A stretch of DNA of 64,000 nucleotides, from positions 303,706-367,705 of the forward strand of contig JAJXYC010000013.1 in assembly GCA_021780815.1 (NCBI GenBank), given 5' to 3'. The DNA is from Bacteroidota bacterium. Its GTDB lineage: Bacteria > Bacteroidota > Ignavibacteria > Kapaibacteriales > UBA2268. Positions within the stretch are counted from its first letter, which is position 1, and each line of letters starts with the position of its first letter. Positions 8,806-17,110 of this stretch are shown here, piece by piece. The notes below the pieces were generated by a model. The model was not told the DNA's origin. It made no database searches and worked only from the letters and a program-made list of their open reading frames with translations. The position numbers were made by a program, and so were the translations under genes.

Positions 8806-10074
8806 TTAATAAAGCAAATAATTTTTACGTAGTTTTAGAAACTCAATCAAACCATTTGTTGTTTCTTTCATAATTTCTTCTTTGCCTCCTTTGTTAAAAA
8901 GAAGTTCAAAAATATGTTCATTACCTGTTGCTTTGTTAAACATTTGTTTTTTTGATTGTTCAATTTTTTCTAGATTAAAATATTGAGGATAAATTGAGCG
9001 TAATTTTAAAAGCAGTTCTATTCCATTGGTAAATGGAGTGAAATCATTAGTTTTTTCAAAACGCAGTAAAAACCCTTTACAAAGTAAATTTGCATATTTC
9101 CCATAAACTGGAACAAATTCAGTTTGTAGTAGTTTAACACCATTAAATTCTAAATTTTCGAAAGTAGAAAAAAAGTCGTTATCAAAATCGGGAGTGCCAA
9201 AGTATTGGAATGGTAAATTTGTTCCAATTCCAACACTAAACAAGCCAAGTTCACCAATCCAGCCAAGCATTGCTGCACCACGAATGGCATCAACTGATGG
9301 TATGTTTGGCGAAGTTGGGACCCAATTTAAACCAGTATCTTCCCACTGCATCCATCTTTGCCAGCCTTCCATTTTTATAATTTTTAATTTAATCTCGTAA
9401 TTTTTTACTTTATTTTCATTAATCCAATCTTCATCTTTCATCATCAAAGCAAGTTCGCCTATTGTTAATCCGGGCAAATAGGGGACTGGGATTAATCCAA
9501 TAAATGATCGCAAATTTAAATTTAATATATTCCCATCAACAGAAACTCCACCGAGTGGATTTGGTCTATCTAATATTATTATTTCTTTATCTAATTCTGT
9601 CGCCGATTGCATTAAATAATATAAAGAACTTATAAAAGTATATGCTCTAACTCCAATATCTTGTATATCAACAACTATAACATCAAATTTATCGGATAAA
9701 GTAGCAGGTATTTTCTTCCCACCTCCATAAAGTGAAATTACTGGAATATTCCAATAATAACTATTTTCAACTTTTTCGCCGGCAGATTTATTCCCATAAA
9801 GTCCGTGTTCTGGTGTTAATATCATCGTAAGAGTACAAACTTTTGAGTTTGCTAAAATTTCTAATGTTAAATTGCCTTTGCTATCTCGTCCTGAAAAATT
9901 TGTGAAAAGGGCTACTCGTTTTCCGGAAATTTCACTAAAATTGTGTTCAACTAATACATCAATTCCCAATTTAATTTTAACATCAGAACTTGAATAAAGG
10001 AAATTTGCTCGCAAAAAAATAATAAAAACTATTAAAATATATTTTCTATAAGATTTTTTTCTTGTTTTTGTCAT
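8806..10074 (-). CDS. Exo-beta-N-acetylmuramidase NamZ-like protein (DUF1343)
   Basis: The 422-aa protein begins with a basic patch and hydrophobic segment ('YILIVFIIFLRANFLYSS'), fitting export. The body is a full DUF1343: 'RVALFTNFSGRDSKGN', 'TPEHGLYGN', 'IVVDIQDIGVRAYTFISSL', 'ILDRPNPLGG' and 'WVPTSPNIP'. NamZ enzymes of this family remove terminal MurNAc from peptidoglycan fragments for recycling or foraging. With the amidase and NAGPA-type genes beside it, a wall-remodelling role is likely, though these are not one operon (orientations alternate). No missing motif was noticed. Confidence 0.88.
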   Translation of the reverse strand: MTKTRKKSYRKYILIVFIIFLRANFLYSSSDVKIKLGIDVLVEHNFSEISGKRVALFTNFSGRDSKGNLTLEILANSKVCTLTMILTPEHGLYGNKSAGEKVENSYYWNIPVISLYGGGKKIPATLSDKFDVIVVDIQDIGVRAYTFISSLYYLMQSATELDKEIIILDRPNPLGGVSVDGNILNLNLRSFIGLIPVPYLPGLTIGELALMMKDEDWINENKVKNYEIKLKIIKMEGWQRWMQWEDTGLNWVPTSPNIPSVDAIRGAAMLGWIGELGLFSVGIGTNLPFQYFGTPDFDNDFFSTFENLEFNGVKLLQTEFVPVYGKYANLLCKGFLLRFEKTNDFTPFTNGIELLLKLRSIYPQYFNLEKIEQSKKQMFNKATGNEHIFELLFNKGGKEEIMKETTNGLIEFLKLRKNYLLY

Positions 10075-10140
10075 TTAAATTTTTTTTAAAAAACAAAATT
10101 ACTTAATTTTGAATAATTAATAATTTGAATTGGGGGATAT

Positions 10141-11457
10141 ATTAAAAAGACATTTTTTTCGCTTTTATTTTTTCTCTTCTTTATTAATTTATTTGCTCAA
10201 GATTATTTAGAAGTAAAACCTCAAAAAGGTGAGGGATTAATCACGTTATTAAAAAAGTATGGACTTCCTGTGGATTCTGATTACATAAGGTTATTCTTGA
10301 AATTAAACGACAAGAAAGTTGATAAAAATAATCAGATTTTTACACATTTAAAATACAAAATGCCTATTTTGCTTTTAACATTTGATGGAACAACTATTCG
10401 TTCAAGCTTATCAATTGACGATTATGATTTAGCAAAAAAAATTCAAGATTATAATGTATTATCTGTTTCGAAAAAATTAAAAAAACAATCGTACCAAATA
10501 GACCATACATTATGGGTTCCATTTAGTTATTTAGAAAATATAAAAAATAAAGACAAATTTGTCCAAAAGAAAGAGCAAGACAAATTAGAAGGCAAAACAA
10601 AAACTGTGGAAGCAAAAGAGAAAGTAAAATTAAATGGAAAACGCAACTACAAATTTAATACTAAATTATTTGGTCCATCTTATAAGAAAGTAAAGCATTT
10701 AGATGACTTACTAACGGGTTGTGTTTTTTATTTAGACCCAGGTCATGGCGGACCAGACCCTGGGGCAATTGGATATAAAGATGGAAAAGAATTGACAGAA
10801 GATGAATATGCTTATGATGTAACTTTAAGGCTAGCTCATAATCTTTTAGAGCATAATGCCACAGTTTTTATGGTAGTTATTGATTCAACAGATGGGATTC
10901 GGGATGAACAATATTTAAAAAACAATACTGATGAGTATTTTGGGACGGGTAAGTTAATCACTGGTGACCAAAAGGAAAGATTGCAAGGACGAATCGATTA
11001 TATTAACTCACTAACATCTAAATTTCCAGAAAAAAAGCAAAGGTTAATTGTAATTCACGTTGATTCTCGTGAAACTGAACAAAGAATAGATGTATTTTTT
11101 TACCATAAACCGGGTGATAGTTTAAGTAAAAAATATGCAGAAACTTTAATGGAAACATTAGAAAAGAAATATAATAATTCACAGCCTGGACGTGGTTATT
11201 CAGGAAATGTTACAGATAGAAATTTGTATATGCTTCGGCGCTCACCTGTTATTTCGGTTTATATAGAACTTGGCAATTTACAGAATCCGCAAGACCAACT
11301 AAGATTTATTAATAAAAATAACCGACAAGCAATTGCTAATTGGCTCTGTGAAGGAATTCTGCATAATGAAAGGCATATTTCAATATCCAAAAGAAGTAAA
11401 TTAGTATTAAAACAGCCTATAAAAGCAAAAAAAAATACTAAAAGAGTTAAAAAGTAG
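10141..11457 (+). CDS. Secreted N-acetylmuramoyl-L-alanine amidase (Amidase_3), probable ATT start
   Basis: The ORF track begins at an internal GTG (10270), but the frame is open upstream to 10129. Read from ATT at 10141 it encodes a good signal peptide ('KKTFFSLLFFLFFINLFAQ') and then a LysM-like segment ('GEGLITLLKKYGLP'). No ATG, GTG or TTG exists in that stretch. A purine-rich GGGGGA lies just before the ATT. The catalytic part has the zinc motifs 'LDPGHGGPDPGAIG' and 'VIHVDSRE', and the C-terminal 'SVYIELGNLQNPQDQLRF' common in this family. It cleaves the amide bond between MurNAc and stem peptide, used in cell separation. Its last codons lie in a hairpin shared with gpmA. Function is secure; the start is inferred. 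Confidence 0.82.
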   Translation: MKKTFFSLLFFLFFINLFAQDYLEVKPQKGEGLITLLKKYGLPVDSDYIRLFLKLNDKKVDKNNQIFTHLKYKMPILLLTFDGTTIRSSLSIDDYDLAKKIQDYNVLSVSKKLKKQSYQIDHTLWVPFSYLENIKNKDKFVQKKEQDKLEGKTKTVEAKEKVKLNGKRNYKFNTKLFGPSYKKVKHLDDLLTGCVFYLDPGHGGPDPGAIGYKDGKELTEDEYAYDVTLRLAHNLLEHNATVFMVVIDSTDGIRDEQYLKNNTDEYFGTGKLITGDQKERLQGRIDYINSLTSKFPEKKQRLIVIHVDSRETEQRIDVFFYHKPGDSLSKKYAETLMETLEKKYNNSQPGRGYSGNVTDRNLYMLRRSPVISVYIELGNLQNPQDQLRFINKNNRQAIANWLCEGILHNERHISISKRSKLVLKQPIKAKKNTKRVKK

Positions 11458-11478
11458 CACGGTGACTACTTTTTAACT
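11445..11478. terminator. Bidirectional hairpin overlapping the ends of two convergent genes
   Basis: A perfect 12-13 bp inverted repeat (GTTAAAAAGTAG / CTACTTTTTAAC) with an 8-base loop spans the 3' ends of the amidase and gpmA genes. A- and T-runs within the arms give U-rich tails in both directions. Both stop codons lie inside the arms, so the hairpin also codes the final residues of each protein. Confidence 0.8.
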
Positions 11479-12215
11479 TTACCTTGATTTGCAACAGATT
11501 GAATTGCTTTCTTTATTTTATCTCCATCGCCGATATAATAATGTCTTATTGGATTTAAGTTATCGTCTAATTCATAAACAAGCGGCATTCCTGTTGGTAT
11601 GTTGAGATTGACAATTTCCTTGTCGGGTATATTGTCCAGATATTTAATCAATGCTCTAATACTATTGCCGTGAGCAACTAATAATACTTTTTTCCCATCT
11701 TTAATTTGTGGAACAATTGCGTCGTTCCAAAAAGGTAGAACACGTTTAACAGTATCTTTTAAACATTCTGTTAATGGTAAAATTTTGGAATCAAGATTTT
11801 TATATTTTTCTTCATATCCGGGAAAACGAGTATCATTTCTATCGAGAGCGGGTGGTGGAACGTCATAACTTCGTCTAAAAATTAGAACTTGCTCTTCACC
11901 AATTTTTTCAGCGGTTTCTGCTTTGTTTAATCCTTGCAAATCACCATAATGCCGTTCGTTCAATCGCCAATGTTTAACAACTGGAATCCAGTGTAAATCA
12001 AGTTCTTCAAGGACACAGTTAAGTGTTTTAATTGCTCTTTTTAAAACTGAAGTAAAAGCGATGTCAAAAGTGAAGTTTTCACCTTTTAATAGTTTGCCAG
12101 CATCAATGGCTTCTTGTACACCTTCATTAGTCAAATCCACATCAGTCCAACCTGTGAAGCGATTTTCTATATTCCATTGGCTGACACCGTGCCTTAAAAA
12201 TACAATCTTATACAT
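11466..12215 (-). CDS. gpmA: 2,3-bisphosphoglycerate-dependent phosphoglycerate mutase
   Basis: This enzyme interconverts 3- and 2-phosphoglycerate in glycolysis and gluconeogenesis. The phosphohistidine motif '[10 protein letters not shown]' is at the N-terminus, followed by '[15 protein letters not shown]', '[16 protein letters not shown]' (proton-donor Glu region), '[13 protein letters not shown]' and the second catalytic His in '[16 protein letters not shown]'. At 249 aa it is the standard dPGM length. It follows the ppx gene by 22 bp on the same strand, so co-transcription is likely. Confidence 0.96.
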   Translation of the reverse strand: MYKIVFLRHGVSQWNIENRFTGWTDVDLTNEGVQEAIDAGKLLKGENFTFDIAFTSVLKRAIKTLNCVLEELDLHWIPVVKHWRLNERHYGDLQGLNKAETAEKIGEEQVLIFRRSYDVPPPALDRNDTRFPGYEEKYKNLDSKILPLTECLKDTVKRVLPFWNDAIVPQIKDGKKVLLVAHGNSIRALIKYLDNIPDKEIVNLNIPTGMPLVYELDDNLNPIRHYYIGDGDKIKKAIQSVANQGKVKK

Positions 12216-12237
12216 TTTTTCTCCAAGTTTTTATTTT

Positions 12238-13788
12238 TTATAAAATATTTATTGGCAAATTCAAAACTTCTTCCAATAATTCTTTACGACGTTTTGCTCC
12301 CCAAATTTCAATATCAATATCAATTTTAATATTGGCAGGGAGTAATTTTATTTCAATTTCATTATTATTTTCATTAACAGTAATAATCAAATCTTGAACG
12401 TATTGTTTTTGTCTTCGGTCAATTCCTTCTGCAATACGTAAAATTCCAGACAAAACTTTAACAATATATTGTTGGGTATTATTTAATTTTGAGAATTCAA
12501 TATGTTTCTTTTTAGGAAGACTTTTGCGGTGGAAACGAGCAATATTAGCAATTAATTCGGCTTCATCATTAGTAAATCCGGGTAAATCACTATGTGTGAT
12601 TATGTAATAGCTATGTTTATGATGTTGGTCATGTGAAATCCAATAGCCAATATCATGCAAAAGTGCGGCACATTCTAATATTTCTCGCTCATACTCTCCT
12701 AATCGGTGATAACTTGATAATTTATCAAATAATTTTAATGAGAATTCAACTATTTGTTTGGCATGTGCATTATAAATCCCATATCTTATTGCTAAATTTT
12801 TAATTGTTTCAAATCGTAAAGTTGTCAGGTGATGTAGTTCTTCAATAGATTTGAGTTTTTCATAAGTATCAAAAACAATTCCCTCTCTCAAAGCATAAGG
12901 AGAAATTGAAATTTCTTTAATTTCTAGTTCTTTTAAAAATACTTCTAAAATTAACGAACCAGCCAGTAAAATATCGCTTCTTTTTGGGTCTACCCCAGGA
13001 ATTTTAGCAATTTCATCAACATTCTTTGCTTTGGTAATTTGTTTAATAACTTCCAAAATATCTTTGGCGGAAAGTGTATAACCATTTAATAAATCGGGAA
13101 TTGCTTGTTTGTTCCTCAATAATGCCATAGTCGATAGTGAAACGATGGTTCCAGAAGTACCAACAACTTTGTTAAAACCAATGTCTTTGATTTGATTTAG
13201 TATTGGAGACCATTCACCCAATATAAATTCCCTAATTTCGGTGACAGTTTCTTTTGTATAAATTCCAGATTCACAAAATTGTTTTGTAAGCCGTATAGCA
13301 CCAATTTTTTCACTATTAACAAAATCAATAATTTCACCTGTTCCAATAATTGTTTCTGTGCTGCCACCACCAATATCAATTACCAGCGATTTATTTTGGT
13401 ATAATGGTAATGCGTGAATTACCCCTAAATAAATTAAACGCCCTTCTTCAATTCCTGAAACAACTTCAATTTCAACATCAATTTCATTTTTAACTTTTTT
13501 AGTAAAAGCATCTTTATTTAAAGCTTCTCTAACAGCACTTGTGGCAACAGCCCGAATAATGGCATTATGACTTTCTGCAATTTTTGAAAAGCGGTGCATT
13601 GTCTCAAGACCTCTATTGATAGCGTCTTCTTGGAGATATTTCATATCTTTTCCTGATGAACCTAAACGAACCATCTCTTTTTCTCGTGAAATGATGTTTA
13701 ATACTCCTTTCTCATTAACTATTGCTATAACCATATGAAATGAATTTGTTCCTACATCTATTGCGGCGATTATTGGGGCTTTTTCCAT
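12238..13788 (-). CDS. Exopolyphosphatase / pppGpp phosphohydrolase (Ppx/GppA) with HD domain
   Basis: The N-terminal ~300 residues form the ASKHA-fold Ppx/GppA domain: phosphate-1 'AIDVGTNSFHMVIA', 'ATSAVREALN', phosphate-2 'VIDIGGGSTE', 'VGTSGTIVSLS' and 'SPYALREGI'. The C-terminal ~200 residues form an HD-type helical domain with 'CAALLHDIGYWISHDQHHKHSYY'. The enzyme removes terminal phosphates from polyphosphate and/or the pppGpp 5' end, linking it to phosphate storage and the stringent response. The sequence alone does not decide between the two substrates. At 516 aa it fits the two-domain family. It is first in a leftward pair with gpmA. Confidence 0.92.
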   Translation of the reverse strand: MEKAPIIAAIDVGTNSFHMVIAIVNEKGVLNIISREKEMVRLGSSGKDMKYLQEDAINRGLETMHRFSKIAESHNAIIRAVATSAVREALNKDAFTKKVKNEIDVEIEVVSGIEEGRLIYLGVIHALPLYQNKSLVIDIGGGSTETIIGTGEIIDFVNSEKIGAIRLTKQFCESGIYTKETVTEIREFILGEWSPILNQIKDIGFNKVVGTSGTIVSLSTMALLRNKQAIPDLLNGYTLSAKDILEVIKQITKAKNVDEIAKIPGVDPKRSDILLAGSLILEVFLKELEIKEISISPYALREGIVFDTYEKLKSIEELHHLTTLRFETIKNLAIRYGIYNAHAKQIVEFSLKLFDKLSSYHRLGEYEREILECAALLHDIGYWISHDQHHKHSYYIITHSDLPGFTNDEAELIANIARFHRKSLPKKKHIEFSKLNNTQQYIVKVLSGILRIAEGIDRRQKQYVQDLIITVNENNNEIEIKLLPANIKIDIDIEIWGAKRRKELLEEVLNLPINIL

Positions 13789-13942
13789 AAGTAACTTATT
13801 CTTTTTTGCAAATTAATTTCGTTTTGTTAATTAATTTTATTTTTTGAGTTAATTTTGCTTTATTTTATTATTAGGACGATTACTAATTAAAATTATAATA
13901 ATTGCTTTATAGAAATATTAATAAAAATAAATTTTTTTAGTT

Positions 13943-14635
13943 ATGGGCAAAGAAAAGAGTAAAAGTAAACAGTATGTTATAGGTGATGTTCATGGTTGCC
14001 TTTTAACATTAGAATCTCTTTTGTTAAAAAAATGTAAAATAAAAAAAGATGATGAAGTTTATTTTTTAGGGGATTATATTGATAGAGGTAAAAGAATTAA
14101 GCAAACTTTAGATTTTTTAATTAGTTTGAAAGAACAAAAATATAAAGTTCATTTCTTATTAGGAAATCACGAGGATGCGTTTCTTTCAGCATTAAATGAT
14201 TATAATTATTTTGAAAATTGGAAAAAAATTGGCGGTGCCGATACTTTGAAATCGTTTAAAATCAATTATCCTCCTGAAATACCTGCGAAATATTTGGATT
14301 TTTTTGCAAGTTGCAAACCTTTCTTTTTGCTTGATAAATTTGTATTAACCCACGGTGGGTTAAATACCAAAATTGATGACCCATTTTCTGATTATTATTC
14401 TATGCTTTGGACACGTGCTGAAAAGATTAATAAAAAAAAGATTGGGAATAGGAAATTGATTGTTGGACATACTCCAAAATCATTGCAAAATATTAAAGAA
14501 TCGCTTAAAAAAAATATAATTTATCTCGATGGTGGTTGTGTTTACAAAGATTATAATCCAAATTTTGGAAATTTAGTTGCTCTTGAAATAAATTCAATGG
14601 AACTGTTTATACAAAAATATATTGATTCAAAATAA
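13943..14635 (+). CDS. PPP-family serine/threonine phosphatase / ApaH-like metallophosphoesterase
   Basis: The 230-aa protein has the full metallophosphoesterase set in order: 'VIGDVHGCLLTLE', 'VYFLGDYIDRG', 'FLLGNHEDAF', 'VLTHGGLN' and 'LIVGHTPKS'. These bind the two metals and phosphate. Small bacterial members act either as protein phosphatases (PrpA/PrpE type) or as symmetrical Ap4A hydrolases. The length and lack of a C-terminal ApaH extension favour the former, but this is not certain. There is no signal peptide, so it is cytoplasmic. Monocistronic, convergent with the MFS gene. Confidence 0.85.
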   Translation: MGKEKSKSKQYVIGDVHGCLLTLESLLLKKCKIKKDDEVYFLGDYIDRGKRIKQTLDFLISLKEQKYKVHFLLGNHEDAFLSALNDYNYFENWKKIGGADTLKSFKINYPPEIPAKYLDFFASCKPFFLLDKFVLTHGGLNTKIDDPFSDYYSMLWTRAEKINKKKIGNRKLIVGHTPKSLQNIKESLKKNIIYLDGGCVYKDYNPNFGNLVALEINSMELFIQKYIDSK

Positions 14636-14675
14636 GCAATGTATATTTGTTCCATATTTATTGCAATTCAAAAGA

Positions 14676-16067
14676 TTATTTAATGCTTTCTTTTGGTTTA
14701 TTGTTAAGTAAGAAAAGAGATACAGCCGACAAAACACCTAATAAGATAAATGGTAACCAAATTAGTTCTGGTGAGTATTGATTAAACAATTTTTTTGTTA
14801 TTTCTACTTGCGAATCGCCTGTAATCTGTTGTATTTTGTTTATAGATTGGTTTAAATCAATTTTCTGTGTATAATGTAAGACTTCAAATAAATACCTTTT
14901 TGCTAATGTTGCTTTTTCTCCAAAAGCATTGTAAAGATATCCGCCTAATAAGCCACCACCAGCAAGTCCAATTGCCCAAGAAATATTTAAATAACTTAAA
15001 AATGTAGATTCTAAATTTCTCGGGGCTAATATTCCTAAATATTCGGTAAATTTCGGATTAGCAATCATCTCGCCAAATGTGTAAATTACAAATCCCAGCA
15101 TTACAATAGAGCCAACATAAAAGAAACCACAAAATCCTAAACCAATTGAGGCGATTAATACTCCAAAACTAATTACTTTTGTTATTCGAAATTTATGAAA
15201 AATTATTGCAATTGGTGTAACAAATAAAACAATAAGACCTGTATTTAAATTATATAGCCATTCAAAAGCAATCATTTTGCCAGTTGGTGTTGTCATCAAC
15301 ATACTTTCAGGTAAATGTAACCATTTTGCAACTGAGCTTGTATCTACCCAATCGTAAATATAGTTTGGCAAAGTTTCGTAAAATTGCATATAAACAATTG
15401 TAAACCCTGACATAAAAAGCAAGAATTTGATTAATTCTGAACTAAATAAATTTTTAAAGAATATTCCGAAATGAATATTGTTAAATTTTATTTTCTTATT
15501 TTCTTTGTACAATGAAATGAAAATAAAATTCAAAGAAAATAGAACTGCACTGCCCCAAAATAGTAGAGACCAATTGTAACTTTTCAATAAAATGGAAATA
15601 GGGGGTGCTAAAAAGACTGAAAGATTTACAAGCATTACATATAATCCCCAGCCGAATGAAGAAATTTCGTCGTTTAATTCACCGGCTATTGAACCTTGAA
15701 TAATCGGTTTAAAACTGCCAAGACCAAATCCAAGAGTTAAGGTAGCAAGGAAAAAGGGGAGAAAGTCTTTTGAAACACTCATAAAAATGAAACCCAAAAT
15801 TATTATAATAAAAGACAGACGTAAAATAATCTTTCGCCCAAATTTATCAGCAATATATCCTGAAAAAAGCGGAGTTAAATTTTGCACTAATGCCCACCAG
15901 AAGTAGATAAACCCTTTTTCTATATGAGACCAATGTAAGCCACCTGCTACATCTTTTTGTGCAATATAAATTGGCATTTGCAAAAGTACAGACCAATAGG
16001 CTAATCGTTCTACCATTTGCATTAAATTTAATATCCAATAATTACGGGAAAATTTTGAAAATATCAC
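14676..16067 (-). CDS. Major facilitator superfamily transporter
   Basis: The 463-aa integral membrane protein has about twelve hydrophobic helices and the MFS loop motif 'GYIADKFGRKIILRLSF' after helix 2. The N-terminal 'RNYWILNLMQMVERLAYWS' with an E/R pair in helix 1 resembles the 'ExxER' helix-1 motif of proton-coupled oligopeptide (POT/PTR) carriers, but the match is partial. An insert before the C-terminal helices ('TLAKRYLFEVLHYTQKI') is hydrophilic. Peptide or small-solute import is a guess. It stands alone and faces the phosphatase gene. Confidence 0.75.
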   Translation of the reverse strand: MIFSKFSRNYWILNLMQMVERLAYWSVLLQMPIYIAQKDVAGGLHWSHIEKGFIYFWWALVQNLTPLFSGYIADKFGRKIILRLSFIIIILGFIFMSVSKDFLPFFLATLTLGFGLGSFKPIIQGSIAGELNDEISSFGWGLYVMLVNLSVFLAPPISILLKSYNWSLLFWGSAVLFSLNFIFISLYKENKKIKFNNIHFGIFFKNLFSSELIKFLLFMSGFTIVYMQFYETLPNYIYDWVDTSSVAKWLHLPESMLMTTPTGKMIAFEWLYNLNTGLIVLFVTPIAIIFHKFRITKVISFGVLIASIGLGFCGFFYVGSIVMLGFVIYTFGEMIANPKFTEYLGILAPRNLESTFLSYLNISWAIGLAGGGLLGGYLYNAFGEKATLAKRYLFEVLHYTQKIDLNQSINKIQQITGDSQVEITKKLFNQYSPELIWLPFILLGVLSAVSLFLLNNKPKESIK

Positions 16068-16110
16068 AGAATTTCTATAGAAAAAAACAAAATTAAGAAA
16101 TATTTATGTG

Positions 16111-16338
16111 TTATGAAAAATATGCAACTTCAAAATATATATACTCGGTCTGATATATAAAAAGCACATCCCAGTTGACATTACCGTTTTGGTCTGCGAT
16201 TTGCCCTTTATTCTCTATAAATTCGAGTTTCGATGCTTTTAATATCTTCGATGCTTTTTCAATTTGGTCCATTTCACCAAATGCTTTCGAAAAAAGAAGA
16301 ATTGCTGTTAAAGCAAAAAGTAAAGTAAATTTTTTCAT
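16111..16338 (-). pseudogene. Truncated N-terminus of a secreted DUF7948/SBBP-type surface protein
   Basis: The 75-aa ORF starts with a clean signal peptide ('KKFTLLFALTAILLFSKAFG') and then shows 'LEFIENKGQIADQNGNVNWDVLF', the N-terminal signature of large FCB surface proteins ('F.ENKGQ...'), usually several hundred to over a thousand residues. It stops after 'YFEVAYFS', where the homologous domain would continue. No continuation is readable in the AT-rich DNA to the left before the MFS gene. This is best read as a remnant of a deleted secreted protein gene. A genuine short peptide cannot be excluded. Confidence 0.5.
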
Positions 16339-16959
16339 TTTATTTTTTTCCTAAATATATTTTAAATAACTAAATTGTTTCATAATTTTTTAATTAAAGC
16401 CAAATTAATACTAATTAAAATATCACGAAAATTAATTATTATTAATAAATGGACAAAAGTAATATTTTTTAAAAACTTATAAATATAATTTCAGTAAAAT
16501 TAGATTCTCTGTTATTAATACATTATTAATTTAAATAAGAAATTTATTATATATATAAATTTTCAAGGCAAAAAAAATATTAGCAAATTTACAAAAAAAA
16601 TAAATTAACAATCAAATATTTTGAATATTTTTTTCAAAATATCTACCATAGCTCTTTCATTCATACCAAGTTCTCTTGCTATTTATTAAATGGATATTCT
16701 TTGAATTAATTTTGACAAATTTTCAATAAAATTTTATAAGATTGTATTAGAGGAATGCTACAAGTAATTTAGACGGATATTGCACGATAATTTTACTTTT
16801 TCCGTTCTCCATCGAAGAATAATTGTCATTCATATAGAAAATAATTCTTGAAAAATAGAAATTACATTCTATAAAAACTTAAATAAATTAAAAGACTAAT
16901 TAAAATTACTAATAATTGTAGGGGTGAAAAATTAAGTGAATAATTAAGAATTGTAGATG
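16339..16959. other. Gene-free, very AT-rich stretch with broken coding relics
   Basis: No intact gene is seen in about 620 bases. Read leftward around 16615-16735, short broken pieces encode an HTH-like 'IARELGMNERAMVDILKK' preceded by two stops. Around 16790-16850 a second piece encodes 'MNDNYSSMENGKSKIIVQYP'. Neither can be assigned to a family by eye. Together with the truncated surface-protein gene next door, this looks like decaying DNA beside a tRNA. Confidence 0.4.
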
Positions 16960-17033
16960 TGGACCCGGAGGGACTTGAACCCCCGACCGACGGATTATGA
17001 GTCCGTTGCTCTGACCAACTGAGCTACAGGTCC
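16960..17033 (-). tRNA. tRNA with CAU anticodon, probably tRNA-Ile2 (lysidine-modified)
   Basis: A 74-nt leftward cloverleaf. The acceptor is GGACCTG with CGGGTCC plus A, the anticodon stem is ACGGA/TCCGT around CTCATAA (CAT), and the T arm is GGGGG TTCAAGT CCCTC. CCA is not encoded. The acceptor has C4-G69 and C5-G68, the pairs recognised by TilS. The 5' end GGACCT-TAGCTC resembles known Ile2 genes such as that of Bacillus subtilis. That points to tRNA-Ile reading AUA, with the CAU tRNA at 4412 as tRNA-Met. The assignment is inference. Confidence 0.9.
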
Positions 17034-17110
17034 TTGCTTTTCTGCCTTGATTTTTTCAAGACTACAAAATTACTAACTTTTTTTTTAATAGCAAAATTTT
17101 ATTTTATCGA

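Noticed and set aside
10270-11457. Amidase starting at GTG 10270
   Set aside because: This would remove a clear signal peptide and the LysM-like region encoded in the same frame upstream.
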